A stretch of DNA of 63,970 nucleotides from Cryomorphaceae bacterium (GCA_021299335.1 JAJTGF010000002.1:1-63970), one strand, 5' to 3'; positions 1 through 11,103 are shown, counted from the stretch's first letter. The notes: generated by a model not told the origin, from the letters alone. Numbers and translations: made by a program.

Positions 1-54
1 CACATTCTTAACGCTGGCAACAAGCTGGGTTAAGGTATAGGTCTTTTTAGTCAT
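1..54 (-). CDS. N-terminal fragment of a CDS running off the left edge (MTKKTYTLTQLVASVKNV...), possibly exodeoxyribonuclease VII large subunit
   Basis: ATG on minus strand at 52-54, open to window edge; N-terminal pattern TYTLTQLVASV resembles XseA N-termini; too short to be sure. Confidence 0.4.
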   Translation of the reverse strand, partial: MTKKTYTLTQLVASVKNV

Positions 55-67
55 GACAAAATCACCC

Positions 68-511
68 TTATTGAGCAAGTATGGCCCGTTGATGTAATTT
101 TTTATTGTCGTGAATCGTTTTTGTGACGGCGTAAAGCATGCCTCCTGGTGAAGCAAATACGATGACATAAAGGGCTACAAAATCTGTATCCAATAAAAAC
201 GCAGCTCCTGCTCCGCCTAACATGAGGCCTACACCCACTCCCATTGCCACTTTCAGGGGAAGCAAGTTTTTGGATTTACGAGCATATTGATAATACTTTC
301 CATAAGGCACAAAAAAATTGGTGCTGAGGTCGGCTGTGGCCACCTTGTAATCCAATTTATCTGTTTTTGACTTAAAAAAGAGGGTGTCATCCGAGACAAA
401 ATGAAGCTTTGTATAACGGTAAGCACTGCCAGATTTGAGCGTGAGTGTTTTATACTGAGCGCTTATGGTTGAAGAAAAGAGCAAGAGCCCTAATAAGACG
501 ATGTATTTCAT
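68..511 (-). CDS. hypothetical secreted/membrane protein
   Basis: 147 aa ORF, N-terminal signal peptide (MKYIVLLGLLLFSSTISAQ) and two hydrophobic segments. Confidence 0.7.
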   Translation of the reverse strand: MKYIVLLGLLLFSSTISAQYKTLTLKSGSAYRYTKLHFVSDDTLFFKSKTDKLDYKVATADLSTNFFVPYGKYYQYARKSKNLLPLKVAMGVGVGLMLGGAGAAFLLDTDFVALYVIVFASPGGMLYAVTKTIHDNKKLHQRAILAQ

Positions 512-561
512 GCTGTAAAATAAATCAAAATTCCGTAATTTCGGTAAGTAACTGAGCTCTT

Positions 562-2481
562 ATGAAATTTTTACTCTTTATTTTTTTGCTGATTTCCAGT
601 CTTGTCTCTGCCCAAATCCCGAGTTATGTACCGGTCTATGGTCTGCAGTGCTATTATCCATTTAACGGCAATGGAAACGATGCCGGAAGTTTAAGCAACC
701 ACCTGACCAACAATGGTGCTGTACTCACCACAGACCGTTTTGGCACTCCCGATGCGGCATATAGTTTCAATGGGAGTTCTCAGTATTTGATTCGCAACAC
801 CCCGAGTTTTACTTTTAACCCAACCTCCACCTTTACGGTTTCCTTGTGGCACAACCGCAACACGAGCTCAGTAGTTGGGATTCCCATCATGCATGCCACT
901 AACGCGGCAGGTAACTTCATCTGGATTTTTCAAACAGGTGCAACGAACATGCAATTTGGCACCAACAAGCAACAATCAGCCTGGATTTGGGCGCAAAGCA
1001 CCAGCACCACTAATGTTTGGACGCACATTGTATTGGTGTACAATGCGGGCGCCATGACGCTATACAAAGACAATGTTGCCGTTGCTACTGGTACGTTTAA
1101 CCACACAGGCGTAACGAGTGCAACGCTTCCACTTTATATTGGCCGCGGCATTGGCGGATCTTACTTTAATGGTAAAATCGACGACATCGGTATCTGGAAC
1201 CGCTGTTTGTCTGCCTGTGAAATCAACGATTTATTCAACGCTTCAAATTCCCTCACGACAGTCAGTGCAGGGCCCGATTTATATGCTTGTAATGGCGGTA
1301 CAGTGACCCTCAACGGAACCGGAGCCAACACCTATTTTTGGTCGCCAAATGTGAGCAATGGATCTACGTTTACGCCGAGCATCAACCAAACCTATACGCT
1401 TTCGGGTTTTGATGCCAATGGTTGCTCTGCCTGGGATCAAACCAACGTGCTGCTCGAACAATTCAGCATCAATGCAGGGCAAGATCTTACCGTATGTCAA
1501 GGAGACAGTGCCGTACTCACCGCGACAGGTGCACCCAATATTCTATGGAACAACAACGACGTCAGTAATGGCATTCCATTCTTCCCCTTGAATAGTGGTT
1601 ATGTCACTGCTTTTGCCACAAGTCCGAACGGTTGTTTGGCATCAGATTCAGTACTCCTCACGATCAATCCTGCGCCTGCAGTAAATGCTGGTTATGACCT
1701 CTTTCCTTGCCCAGGTGATAGCATCACACTTTTGGCTACCGGAGCAAACAATCTCGTTTGGAACGGTAACATCCCCAACGACACCACTTTCGTGCCTACG
1801 ATGAGCGGTACTTATGTTGTGAGTGGGAACGACAGCCTTGGTTGCAATGGCTCTGATACACTTCAGATATTTTACGGAACGCTACCCGACCTTAATGCTG
1901 GTCCGGATCAAAGTGTTTGCTTTGGACAAGAAGTGACGCTCACAGGAACCGGTGGTATTTTCATGTACTGGGAAAACAACATTCCAGACGGCGTGCCTTT
2001 TATGCCACAAACAAGCGGTAGTTATGTCTTAAATGGTGCCAGCAACGAGGGCTGCTTAGGTACCGATACCGTTTTTGTAACAGTAAATGAGTCAACAAGC
2101 AATACGATTAATGTAACAGGTTTGGATAGTTATTCCTTGAACGGTGAAACTTACACTAGTTCGGGAACATATACTCAAATACTCACAAACGCCGCAGGAT
2201 GTGACAGTATACTTACAATCAACCTGACACTAGACTTCACAGGTTTAAATGAAAACCAAAAAGAGTTCAAACTCTACCCTAACCCAGTTAAAGATATCTT
2301 GGTTGTCAGCGTAATGCCTGAGTTGATTGGTCGTGAATTGGAAATGAGGAATGTTGAAGGTAAAAAGCTGTTGAGTCAAAATATGACCGCTACTACCCAA
2401 ACGATTCACCTCGAAAATATGCCGGCCGGTATCTACATAGTTCAAATTGGTGGAGTTGTACAAAAAATGGTGGTAGAGTAG
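562..2481 (+). CDS. LamG-domain protein with Ig/PKD-like repeats and T9SS type A sorting domain
   Basis: Signal peptide; LamG-like region; four repeats of the type AGxDxxxCxGxxxxLxxTGA; C-terminal LYPNPVKDIL...GIYIVQIGGVVQKMVVE. Confidence 0.85.
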   Translation: MKFLLFIFLLISSLVSAQIPSYVPVYGLQCYYPFNGNGNDAGSLSNHLTNNGAVLTTDRFGTPDAAYSFNGSSQYLIRNTPSFTFNPTSTFTVSLWHNRNTSSVVGIPIMHATNAAGNFIWIFQTGATNMQFGTNKQQSAWIWAQSTSTTNVWTHIVLVYNAGAMTLYKDNVAVATGTFNHTGVTSATLPLYIGRGIGGSYFNGKIDDIGIWNRCLSACEINDLFNASNSLTTVSAGPDLYACNGGTVTLNGTGANTYFWSPNVSNGSTFTPSINQTYTLSGFDANGCSAWDQTNVLLEQFSINAGQDLTVCQGDSAVLTATGAPNILWNNNDVSNGIPFFPLNSGYVTAFATSPNGCLASDSVLLTINPAPAVNAGYDLFPCPGDSITLLATGANNLVWNGNIPNDTTFVPTMSGTYVVSGNDSLGCNGSDTLQIFYGTLPDLNAGPDQSVCFGQEVTLTGTGGIFMYWENNIPDGVPFMPQTSGSYVLNGASNEGCLGTDTVFVTVNESTSNTINVTGLDSYSLNGETYTSSGTYTQILTNAAGCDSILTINLTLDFTGLNENQKEFKLYPNPVKDILVVSVMPELIGRELEMRNVEGKKLLSQNMTATTQTIHLENMPAGIYIVQIGGVVQKMVVE

Positions 2482-2484
2482 GTA

Positions 2485-3270
2485 TTACCGCTTAGAAGTA
2501 AGTGGATTGCGCAAGTTGGTGTAACCTACCAAATGCAAGCGAACTACACCGACAGGTAATTTTGCCTTGACCAAAACGGGCACTCTATTGGCATCGGCTG
2601 TTACCCAAAATTGAACGTCTTCTTCGTCTTTGAAATAGCGACCGGTTTGTACAAGTGGAACAAATTTATGACACTTGAATTTACCCTTCACTGTCTCAAT
2701 GACCTGGTCATTGAGGTATTTAATTTTCAGAGTGAAAACCTCGTTGTCCATGAAAATCGGAAAGCTGAAAGTCTCGCCTTTTTTAGCGTTTTTGAAATCT
2801 AAAGTTCGGGCGTAATAGAAAGCTGAAATCATATCTTGAGCACCCATCGGAATTTTAAACGTTTTTCCTTTATTGGTTTCTACCGTTTCATTCTGATGAT
2901 GAAAAGTGTAGTCCTGACTGATTTTATAACCGCCTTCGTCTACCCTGCGCTTGAAAAACCAAGGCATGATACTGCGCTGATCTAAGTAAGATTCATAAGT
3001 GTCGTCGACATGAAAAACGTGGTCAAAAGTATTGATAGAATAACCTTTTGCTACGGCATGAAACAAGGGCCTACCGTGACCTTTGCGATCTGTCCATTTG
3101 AGATAGAGCGTTGCTTCTCCGGCATCAATAATCCCGTAAGATAATTTGTAACGCAATTTTTCGCCTAAAGAAAACGCATTATTTTCAACTTCAGGGAACA
3201 CCTCTTTACCGCTACTGGTAAGTATTGGTATAGCTAAAGCGACAAAAACGATGTGTAGTAGCGATTTCAT
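2485..3270 (-). CDS. DUF3108 domain-containing protein
   Basis: GEKLRYKLSYGIIDAGEATL... and C-terminal pattern of DUF3108; start taken at MKSLLHIVF (signal peptide), ORF track start is 3303. Confidence 0.75.
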   Translation of the reverse strand: MKSLLHIVFVALAIPILTSSGKEVFPEVENNAFSLGEKLRYKLSYGIIDAGEATLYLKWTDRKGHGRPLFHAVAKGYSINTFDHVFHVDDTYESYLDQRSIMPWFFKRRVDEGGYKISQDYTFHHQNETVETNKGKTFKIPMGAQDMISAFYYARTLDFKNAKKGETFSFPIFMDNEVFTLKIKYLNDQVIETVKGKFKCHKFVPLVQTGRYFKDEEDVQFWVTADANRVPVLVKAKLPVGVVRLHLVGYTNLRNPLTSKR

Positions 3271-3316
3271 AGGTAGCATTTTTCTTGGCAACACAAAGGA
3301 CATGCCAAAAAAACAA

Positions 3317-4597
3317 CTACTCTACAATCAAGATGTAATTGTTTTTCTTCCCCTTGCCTAGAAGTACGTAGCGCTCATTGATTAATTGAGCTGGCCCAAC
3401 AATAAAATCTTCGCCCACTTTTTCTTTGTTGACTGAAATAGCATTTGCTTTGAGCTCGCGGCGTGCTTCTCCATTAGAGCTTAGAAAACCTGATTTAGCA
3501 GCTAATGCTTCTACAATACTGATGCCCGTTCCGAATTCTGCTTGAGAGATCGTAGCTTGTGGGACACCTTCAAATACGGCAAAGAAATCTTTCTCTGAAA
3601 GCGAACGCAGATCGTCGGCAGTAGACTTTCCAAAAAGGATATTGCTCGCGGCAATTGCCGTTTGCAAAGCTGCTGCTCCGTGCACGCGGGTGGTGATGTC
3701 GTCGGCAATTGCTTTTTGCAACACGCGCAAATGCGGAGCTTCGGCATGAGCAGCCTCTAGCGCTTCGATTTCTGCTTTGCTGCGCAGCGTAAAAATGCGA
3801 ATGTAGTTGGCTGCATCTGCGTCAGAAGCATTGAGCCAAAACTGATAAAATGCATAAGGGCTTGTTTTGTCTGGATCTAGCCAAACTGAACCGCTTTCGG
3901 TTTTACCGAATTTGGTGCCATCCGCTTTTTTGATCAATGGCGTAGTTACGGCGAAGGCCTCGCCACCGGCTTTGCGACGGATGAGTTCTGTACCGGTAAC
4001 AATGTTTCCCCATTGGTCAGAACCACCCAACTGAATGATGCAGTTGTGGTGCTTGTTCAAATGATAGAAATCATAGCCCTGCACTAATTGATATGAAAAC
4101 TCGGTAAAAGACATCCCTGTTTCTAAGCGTTTTTTGACGGAATCTTTGGCCATCATGTAGTTGACGGAAATGTGCTTGCCAACGTCGCGAATGAAGTCTA
4201 GGAAAGTCATGTTTTTGAACCAATCGTAGTTGTTGACCATTTCCGCTGAATTAGCGCCACAGTCAAAATCGAGGAATGCTTCAAGTTGCTTGCGTACACA
4301 GGCTACGTTTTGATCTAGTGTAGCTGCGTCGAGTAAATTACGCTCTTGGCTTTTGCCAGAAGGGTCACCGACCATACCTGTGGCACCACCAACAAGCGCA
4401 TAGGGTTTGTGACCAGCACGCTGAAAATGGACAAGCGTCATGATCTGCACGAGGTGTCCTACGTGGAGAGAGTCAGCGGTAGGGTCAAAACCGATATAAC
4501 CAGCTGAAACTTTTTGGAGGAGTGCTTCTTCGGTTCCGGGCATGATATCGTGGATCATGCCGCGCCATTGGAGTTCTGCGATAAAGTTGCTGGGCAT
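3317..4597 (-). CDS. tyrS: tyrosyl-tRNA synthetase
   Basis: 426 aa, [16 protein letters not shown] motif, KFGKTESG (KMSKS-equivalent), C-terminal S4-like region. Confidence 0.96.
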   Translation of the reverse strand: MPSNFIAELQWRGMIHDIMPGTEEALLQKVSAGYIGFDPTADSLHVGHLVQIMTLVHFQRAGHKPYALVGGATGMVGDPSGKSQERNLLDAATLDQNVACVRKQLEAFLDFDCGANSAEMVNNYDWFKNMTFLDFIRDVGKHISVNYMMAKDSVKKRLETGMSFTEFSYQLVQGYDFYHLNKHHNCIIQLGGSDQWGNIVTGTELIRRKAGGEAFAVTTPLIKKADGTKFGKTESGSVWLDPDKTSPYAFYQFWLNASDADAANYIRIFTLRSKAEIEALEAAHAEAPHLRVLQKAIADDITTRVHGAAALQTAIAASNILFGKSTADDLRSLSEKDFFAVFEGVPQATISQAEFGTGISIVEALAAKSGFLSSNGEARRELKANAISVNKEKVGEDFIVGPAQLINERYVLLGKGKKNNYILIVE

Positions 4598-4598
4598 T

Positions 4599-5498
4599 TT
4601 ATTTTGTTAATTCTTTGAATACTTCTTCTAATGTTTTTTGCTCGATATTGAGCGTGAGAATCAGCCAATTTTGGGCTTGCGCATATTGAGCAAGTGCTTT
4701 TCGGAGGTCGTCGGCACCGATAGATTCGATGAGCCAACCGTCGTTGAGTGCCTCGACTTTGCTGACGTTCGGTATTTTTTTGAGTTGAGCTGCACTTACT
4801 TGATTGTCAAATTCGACATAAACGGTTTGATGTGTAAGCTCTTGCTGCAGGGTCTGGGCTTTGTCGTCGGCAACTATTTGACCTTTCGAGATGATGATGA
4901 CGCGGTCACAGATGGCCTCTACTTCTTGCATGATGTGCGTGGAAAGTAATACGGTTTTCTCCTTGCCGATACTGCGAATGAGTTCGCGTATTTCTACCAA
5001 CTGATTGGGGTCAAGTCCGGTGGTGGGCTCGTCTAAGATGAGCACTTCTGGATCGTGAATAATGGCTTGTGCAAGCCCAACCCGCTGGCGGTAGCCTTTG
5101 GACAGTGCCCCTATCTTTTTGTGCTGCTCTACATCGAGACCCACGGCGCTGATCATTTCGGAAACGCGCGCTTTGAGGTTTTTGATTTTATAGATGCGCC
5201 CCACGAATTCGAGGTATTCGCGCACGTACATATCGGTGTAGAGCGGATTGTTTTCTGGCAGATACCCGATGATTTGACGGGTGTCGAGTTTGTCAATATC
5301 TACTTTTTTGCCACAGATAAATACTTCGCCCTCACTAGCAGGCATAAAGCCCGTCATGATTTTCATAGTGGTGGATTTTCCGGCGCCGTTCGGGCCCAAA
5401 AAAGCGACGATTTCACCTTTTTTGACCGAAAAACTGACGTCGCGGACGGCGGCTTGTTCTCCGTAATATTTATACAGGTTTTTGACTTCTATAGACAT
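4599..5498 (-). CDS. gldA: gliding motility-associated ABC transporter ATP-binding subunit GldA
   Basis: Walker [10 protein letters not shown], signature [14 protein letters not shown], Walker [16 protein letters not shown]; overall GldA-like. Confidence 0.88.
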   Translation of the reverse strand: MSIEVKNLYKYYGEQAAVRDVSFSVKKGEIVAFLGPNGAGKSTTMKIMTGFMPASEGEVFICGKKVDIDKLDTRQIIGYLPENNPLYTDMYVREYLEFVGRIYKIKNLKARVSEMISAVGLDVEQHKKIGALSKGYRQRVGLAQAIIHDPEVLILDEPTTGLDPNQLVEIRELIRSIGKEKTVLLSTHIMQEVEAICDRVIIISKGQIVADDKAQTLQQELTHQTVYVEFDNQVSAAQLKKIPNVSKVEALNDGWLIESIGADDLRKALAQYAQAQNWLILTLNIEQKTLEEVFKELTK

Positions 5499-5533
5499 AC
5501 GATGCGAAGTTACTCAATTTTTCAAAGAAACGT

Positions 5534-6964
5534 TTAGTGAACCACCCTACGAGAGTAAAACGCGAAAAAGAAGGCAAAAATGGTCAGACCCATTTGGGTT
5601 TCGAGGCCGTCTTCGATGAACAAGGTGAAAACAAAGGTGAGGCCAATCAGTAAACCATGTAGCTGGCCATACTGGATTTGTCTTTTGAGAAATAGCAACA
5701 ATAAGCCCACAAACATGAGTAACCCAAAAACACCGAAATTCAACCAAGTTGTCAGGTAATAATTGTGTGGTCGCAGGCGGCGATCTGGCCGCAGCGTTGA
5801 ATTGCGCTGCTCATAGCGGCTTTGCATTTGATCTGTAACATCTCCAACTCCTACCCCAATCAGCCAATGATCTGCAATTAGAGAGGTGGCATTGCGCCAA
5901 TATTCTATACGCTCAAGTAGTGAATGGTCATTCGGGTTGGTGCTGTGCTGCAACTGATATCGCAAGCCAAATAATCGTGCCTGTAAGCCACCTTTTGCTT
6001 CTCGGACATCGGCAAAACCAAGTTCTACCAAATGAATTTCATCTGGGCTCAGTGCCCGCACTCCTGAGGCGGATGCACAGCCATTTTTACTCATCACAAA
6101 ACGCTCTAAAGTTGAAGCCAACAATTGTCCTCTCAAATCTCGACCTTCAAAGGGAAGAGTCGAACGCTTTTGCCATTCAAGCGCCATACTCACTCGATTG
6201 GGAGGGCAGGTTTCACGATTGTGGATGGGCTCAGACAAATAATTGGCCACCGCCAATATGACAATTGTACAAATTGAACCTATTGCCATTATCCAACCCC
6301 ATTTCCTCCTCTTTAATAAAAGGGAAATGGCATGGCCAATGCAAACAATAACGATCGTCAGAACACCCGACAAAGCCTGGCTATCAAGTGTGTAAAACAG
6401 GAACCAAAAGACCAATAATAAATACCACTTATTCTGATGAAGCCTCCATAAGGTGAAGGACAAGCCCAGGCCAATTAAAATACCAAAACGAATGTGAGAG
6501 CCAAATAAAGACATCTCTCTGATGTCGACCAAGTGGAGTTGTTCGGCAAAAAAGTGATAAGAAATGCTGTTAACCAAAGAAGTCAATAATAGTGCGCCTA
6601 AAAAGAAACTCCAAAGTCCTTCTATTTTTCGAGCACTTGGCAAAGTTCGAGCGGCAATAATGATCGGGATGAGAAGCAAACTTGTTAGTCTACGAAGTTG
6701 ATCAAAGCCCTCTTTGAGGTTATCTGACCATAACAAACTGAACCAAAATAAGAAGTAAAAAAGGAGCAGTAAATGCACCAAACGGTTTTCTTTAAGGCGT
6801 CGGAGGTTGTTGCGAAAATCAGCTTCTAGCAGTAAATTGAGGCTACCAAACAGTAAGCCCATCGACATCAAAAACTTGCTGCACACCATTCCCACCACAA
6901 AAAATAAAAGGGTGAGGTAATGGAGTCTTGAATGGGCTTTTGCCCCGAACCAGCGCTGCAACAT
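5534..6964 (-). CDS. O-antigen ligase/polymerase family membrane protein
   Basis: Multiple TM segments, large extracytoplasmic loop, ...LIGVGVGDV...RPHNYYLTTWLNFGVFGLL motif of Wzy/WaaL family. Confidence 0.8.
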   Translation of the reverse strand: MLQRWFGAKAHSRLHYLTLLFFVVGMVCSKFLMSMGLLFGSLNLLLEADFRNNLRRLKENRLVHLLLLFYFLFWFSLLWSDNLKEGFDQLRRLTSLLLIPIIIAARTLPSARKIEGLWSFFLGALLLTSLVNSISYHFFAEQLHLVDIREMSLFGSHIRFGILIGLGLSFTLWRLHQNKWYLLLVFWFLFYTLDSQALSGVLTIVIVCIGHAISLLLKRRKWGWIMAIGSICTIVILAVANYLSEPIHNRETCPPNRVSMALEWQKRSTLPFEGRDLRGQLLASTLERFVMSKNGCASASGVRALSPDEIHLVELGFADVREAKGGLQARLFGLRYQLQHSTNPNDHSLLERIEYWRNATSLIADHWLIGVGVGDVTDQMQSRYEQRNSTLRPDRRLRPHNYYLTTWLNFGVFGLLMFVGLLLLFLKRQIQYGQLHGLLIGLTFVFTLFIEDGLETQMGLTIFAFFFAFYSRRVVH

Positions 6965-6977
6965 GTGTTACTAACGC

Positions 6978-8618
6978 TTAAATCTTCAGAATAGTATTAT
7001 ACTGAGTAGGCGTTTGAAGAATTTCAATCCCTTTGCGCACAACTGGATCTGCTTGTAGTTGTTGCTGAGCACGGCCTTCTTGGAAATAGTAGCGTGATAT
7101 AATTTCATCTTCGAGCAACTCGCTGATTTCTTTTTGAAATTTATCGAGGTCGCGCTCTTTGGATGGCGTCACCTTTTGCAACATGTCGTTGTATGATGCA
7201 GAAATGTCCTCAAAATAGCCTTCTTTCTCCGCTGTTTCTTTCATCTTGCGCAATGCTTCTTCTGAAGCAGTTGTGTAGTCGAAATCGGTCTGAGCCATGA
7301 CATAACTTTTAAATGCAGCGTAGTCTTCGGGGCTCAGTTGGAATTGACCCGCAGGTGCAACAGTTGGGTGTTGAGCAGCATATTGCGTTGCATAATTGAA
7401 AATGTGGTTCTTGACCAAGAGCATGGCCGATAACCTGCTGAGGTCTTCAAAAGCAATTTCTAAATCGGGCTCAATACCTCGGCCATCGATAACTGGGCGG
7501 CCATTTTTGGTATAGAAAGTTTTGAGCAGTGAGTCTGCTACTTCTTTTGGCTTTTCGCCGTTTTCTTTGTCGTAGTATTCCAAGCGCTGAACGCAACGAC
7601 CAGAAGGCGTATAATATTTGGCAATCGTGATTTTGATTTTGGAACCGTATTTGAGATCGTAGGTGCGCTGAACCAAGCCTTTCCCATAACTTGTTTCACC
7701 AATCACCACAGCGCGGTCTAAATCTTGAAGGCTGCCCGCTAATATTTCAGACGCGGAAGCAGAACCGCCGTCGATGAGCACAACAAGTGGCATGTTGGGT
7801 GCAAATGGGTCTTCTAAGGTTTTGTAGATGCGGTTTTCTTCGGCAACGCGCCCTTTTGTGGTAACCACAACTTGGTTTTTTGCAACGAAGAAATTAACGA
7901 TTTTCACAGCTTCAATGAGCAAACCCCCACCATTACCACGCAAATCGAGCACCAGCTCTTGCATGCCTTGTGCCTGGAGTTTTTCAATTGCACTTTTTAC
8001 ATCTGACGCAGCAGTTTGTGTGAACGAATTGAGCTTGACGTAGCCAACTTTGTTTTGAAGCATGCCATAATAAGGAACATCAGGCAACTTGATTTCGTCG
8101 CGCGTGATCTTGAAACTCTTTTTGCCTTCGCTTTGTCTTTCAATTACCAATTCAAAAGAAGTGCCTTTCGGACCCTTCAAGGCATCAGAGACCTCCTCGG
8201 TGGTTTTTTTCTCCATGCTCTTGCCGTCAATACTAATGATTTTATCGCCTGCTTTGAGGCCGGCTACTTGCGCGGGTTTGCCTTCATAGGGCTCGGCGAT
8301 AAAACTAAAATCGCCCATTTTCCGAATCAGGGCGCCGATTCCACCATACTGCCCTGTGGTCATGAGGCGGTAGTCTTCAATATTGGACTCGTGGTAATAA
8401 ACCGTATAGGGGTCGAGCTCCTTGAGCATCGCGTCTATTCCTGTTTTCGCTAATTGCCCATTCTTCGTTTCATCCACAAAATAGAGGTCGAGGTGCTCAT
8501 AGATTTGATCCATGATTTCCAGACTCTTGAGCGTCTCAAAAGAGTTGTTTTGGGCATAACCAAATTGAAGGTTTACTAAAAAGGCGAAAAATAAACCTGT
8601 AAGTGTTGTTCGTTTCAT
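6978..8618 (-). CDS. S41 family C-terminal processing peptidase with PDZ domain
   Basis: PDZ region GIGALIRKMGDFSFIAEPYEGKPAQVAGLKAGDKI; S41 core GGSASASEILAGSLQDLDRAVVIGETSYGKG. Confidence 0.93.
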   Translation of the reverse strand: MKRTTLTGLFFAFLVNLQFGYAQNNSFETLKSLEIMDQIYEHLDLYFVDETKNGQLAKTGIDAMLKELDPYTVYYHESNIEDYRLMTTGQYGGIGALIRKMGDFSFIAEPYEGKPAQVAGLKAGDKIISIDGKSMEKKTTEEVSDALKGPKGTSFELVIERQSEGKKSFKITRDEIKLPDVPYYGMLQNKVGYVKLNSFTQTAASDVKSAIEKLQAQGMQELVLDLRGNGGGLLIEAVKIVNFFVAKNQVVVTTKGRVAEENRIYKTLEDPFAPNMPLVVLIDGGSASASEILAGSLQDLDRAVVIGETSYGKGLVQRTYDLKYGSKIKITIAKYYTPSGRCVQRLEYYDKENGEKPKEVADSLLKTFYTKNGRPVIDGRGIEPDLEIAFEDLSRLSAMLLVKNHIFNYATQYAAQHPTVAPAGQFQLSPEDYAAFKSYVMAQTDFDYTTASEEALRKMKETAEKEGYFEDISASYNDMLQKVTPSKERDLDKFQKEISELLEDEIISRYYFQEGRAQQQLQADPVVRKGIEILQTPTQYNTILKI

Positions 8619-9031
8619 GGGTTGATTTCTTTGATTAATTGGTCGAGTGCTTTACACAACTTTTGTTCCAAAAGTTGATAGTTCGGACGTTCGTCGGCAA
8701 CAAAAGTTAACGAAAAAACCAATTTTTTGTTGTTCTGTTGCAAGGTGGTCATTAATGCGGTCTTGTTCTTTCGCAAGACCTCGCGCATTAAACGCTTGAT
8801 ATAATTGCGATCATGGGCCCTCTTGAAGCGGCGTTTGGGCGCCGAGAACAAGACCTGAAACACTTCAGAAGCTTCCATTTCTGGGGCATTTTCTTCTAAT
8901 AAATACAAAACCCTCAAAGGAAAAACTTTGATCAATCGACCATTTTGATAGAGCGCTTCAATTTTTTTGAGGCTGCACAATTTGAATGCCTTTGGCATTC
9001 TTTGATCGATATGTTGTTGTGCTTTAGTCAA
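8615..9031 (-). CDS. rnpA: ribonuclease P protein component
   Basis: FKLCSLKKIEALYQNG..., FSAPKRRFKRAHDRNYIKRLMREVLR core RNR motif. Confidence 0.9.
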   Translation of the reverse strand: MTKAQQHIDQRMPKAFKLCSLKKIEALYQNGRLIKVFPLRVLYLLEENAPEMEASEVFQVLFSAPKRRFKRAHDRNYIKRLMREVLRKNKTALMTTLQQNNKKLVFSLTFVADERPNYQLLEQKLCKALDQLIKEINP

Positions 9032-9665
9032 GGTGTTGATCTGAAACTTCTTCGAAGTCTGTGTAATCGTCAGACTCTTGTGGGGCTTTGGGACCTGGTG
9101 GCTTCGGGCTAAATGCCTTTAGAATGCGCAAAAATATATTTAGCACAAAAAAGAAACCGAGAACTTGGAAGATAAAGCCCAAGAAAAAAGCTTTTTCAAG
9201 GCTGCGGATATTGGATTCGAACCACAAAGCAATAAAATTCTCTGAAAGGTAAGGGAAGAAATACAGCCCGGTAAAGGTGAGGGCAGACAATAGCAACAAA
9301 GCTATTTCTGCATTTTTGGAATAAGGCTGTTGTTGAATGGGCATCTGAAAAGCGCCGAAAAACTGAAGCTGCTCTTGTTGTTTTTGAAACTTTCCGAGCA
9401 GATATAACATAAGGATCAAGCCTCCGGGCAAAAGTTTTTGCCAATTCAAAACATATGTGGGTTCTTTTGGCGCAAAATCGAGGCAATAGGCAAAAGTGAT
9501 ATTGACGAGCAAGATGTACTTTACCGCTTTCAAAAGATAGTGTTCAGCCAAAAATGGAGGACGGGCACCGGTGAGCATTTTGCGCACGAGTTCAATGAAA
9601 AACCAAATAAAATTAAAGATGGCAAAGCGCACCCCAAGCTTAAAAAGTAGCGTGAGTAAAATCAT
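9024..9665 (-). CDS. hypothetical membrane protein
   Basis: 213 aa with several hydrophobic segments. Confidence 0.65.
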   Translation of the reverse strand: MILLTLLFKLGVRFAIFNFIWFFIELVRKMLTGARPPFLAEHYLLKAVKYILLVNITFAYCLDFAPKEPTYVLNWQKLLPGGLILMLYLLGKFQKQQEQLQFFGAFQMPIQQQPYSKNAEIALLLLSALTFTGLYFFPYLSENFIALWFESNIRSLEKAFFLGFIFQVLGFFFVLNIFLRILKAFSPKPPGPKAPQESDDYTDFEEVSDQHLD

Positions 9666-10549
9666 AGGCCGAAGTTACGAAGTTTCGTTAAGCTGCCTTG
9701 AAAGAAATTGCCATCCACAAAGGTATTGATGCCGTGTACCACCATTTTTTCTGAAAACTGATAAAATTGCCAAGGCAAATGCGACACTTTTTGATGAGGG
9801 CCATAAGATGCAACCCAGAGCGGATAACCGTCTATACTTCCTTTCAAATAGCGCTCATAAAAAAAACGGCCCGTGTAAACGATTGGTTTGCAGTGGTAGT
9901 GCTGCCCAACGATGCGCAGCCAATTTTGAACGCCTTTGCGCAAATTAGCAGCACCAAGTGGCGACATTCGTTCTACATCGAGTACTGGTGGAAAGTCTCC
10001 AGGTTGCAATTGAACTTGAGAAATGAAATTGTTGGCTTGTTCTACAGAATTTTCAAACGGACGGTAATAATGATAGGCCCCTCGCTGCAAGCCCACTCTT
10101 TTAAGCGCTGACCAATTGTCCTTAAATTTGGCATCCACTCCATTATTACCCATCGTTGCGCGCACAATGGCAAAGCGCAGGGGGTGTTTGGTCAGCAAGA
10201 CCTCATCCCAATTGATACTGCCTTGGTATTGAGAAACATCGATGCCAAAACAATAGGTCTGATCGTCGGCAATGGCTGTTTCTGAAAGCGTTTCGGCTGT
10301 TGCGTTGCGCAATACCGGACGCAGGAGGTCTATGCGGTCATAGAAGCGAATGAAGGTAAATACAAAAAGAACGAATCCTAAGGTGAGTAACCAGGGTAAA
10401 TAAGGTCGTTTTCTGCGCCATTTTTTTTTGGTCCAAATCAAAAGCAATGCAAGCAAAGCAAACAGCCCCAAAATATATTGTGGATGCGTGAGTAACCAAA
10501 ATGCAATTGAACGCAAAAAAGACATGAACAAAGATATCAATCCAAACAT
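9662..10549 (-). CDS. glycoside hydrolase family 25 (lysozyme-like) membrane-anchored protein
   Basis: N-terminal TM; FGIDVSQYQGSINWDEV...RATMG...GAYHYYRP...PPVLDVE; possible start at 10525. Confidence 0.88.
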   Translation of the reverse strand: MFGLISLFMSFLRSIAFWLLTHPQYILGLFALLALLLIWTKKKWRRKRPYLPWLLTLGFVLFVFTFIRFYDRIDLLRPVLRNATAETLSETAIADDQTYCFGIDVSQYQGSINWDEVLLTKHPLRFAIVRATMGNNGVDAKFKDNWSALKRVGLQRGAYHYYRPFENSVEQANNFISQVQLQPGDFPPVLDVERMSPLGAANLRKGVQNWLRIVGQHYHCKPIVYTGRFFYERYLKGSIDGYPLWVASYGPHQKVSHLPWQFYQFSEKMVVHGINTFVDGNFFQGSLTKLRNFGL

Positions 10550-11103
10550 TTACACGGCGGGTCTATCAGCACTTTCGTTTGAGGTAGGCGTGCGAGTAGT
10601 TGCTTGGCAAAAATTGTTCCGTACATGACGCCTTCAATGTTGAGCACGCGCAAGTCTGGCAGCAGAAAAATACCTTCCCCAAATTGTTCGATGGCATTGC
10701 CATAAAGATCAAGGGTCTGCAACTGAGTCAGTGAACTCATTTGATCGGGGAGGATGCGCAGCTCATTGCGTTCCAACGATAAGTATGCTAATGAAGGCAG
10801 CTGGCAAAGCACTAATGGAAAGTGATCTAGTTTGTTCTTTCCTATTTTTAAGTGTTTTAGTGTTGTAAAAACCTGCATCTCATCAGGAAGAAAAGTCAAT
10901 TTATTATTAGATAAATCGAGCGAGTCGAGCCAAACGAATTTAAAAAGCGCTGCGGGAAGGCTATCCCACTTGAGCCCAGAACAATCCAAGGAGTTTACAC
11001 TTGCTGGATCCATTTGCAAAGCATCTTGCCACTTGACGGCTTGTGCATTTGCCAGCAGCGTACAGTTTGAGAACAAAAGGAGCAAGCAAAGTTGTCGAAG
11101 CAT
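10537..11103 (-). CDS. leucine-rich repeat secreted protein
   Basis: Signal peptide; repeats LDSLDLSNNKLTFLPDE..., LAYLSLERNELRILPDQ, LQTLDLYGNAIEQF. Confidence 0.85.
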   Translation of the reverse strand: MLRQLCLLLLFSNCTLLANAQAVKWQDALQMDPASVNSLDCSGLKWDSLPAALFKFVWLDSLDLSNNKLTFLPDEMQVFTTLKHLKIGKNKLDHFPLVLCQLPSLAYLSLERNELRILPDQMSSLTQLQTLDLYGNAIEQFGEGIFLLPDLRVLNIEGVMYGTIFAKQLLARLPQTKVLIDPPCKCLD

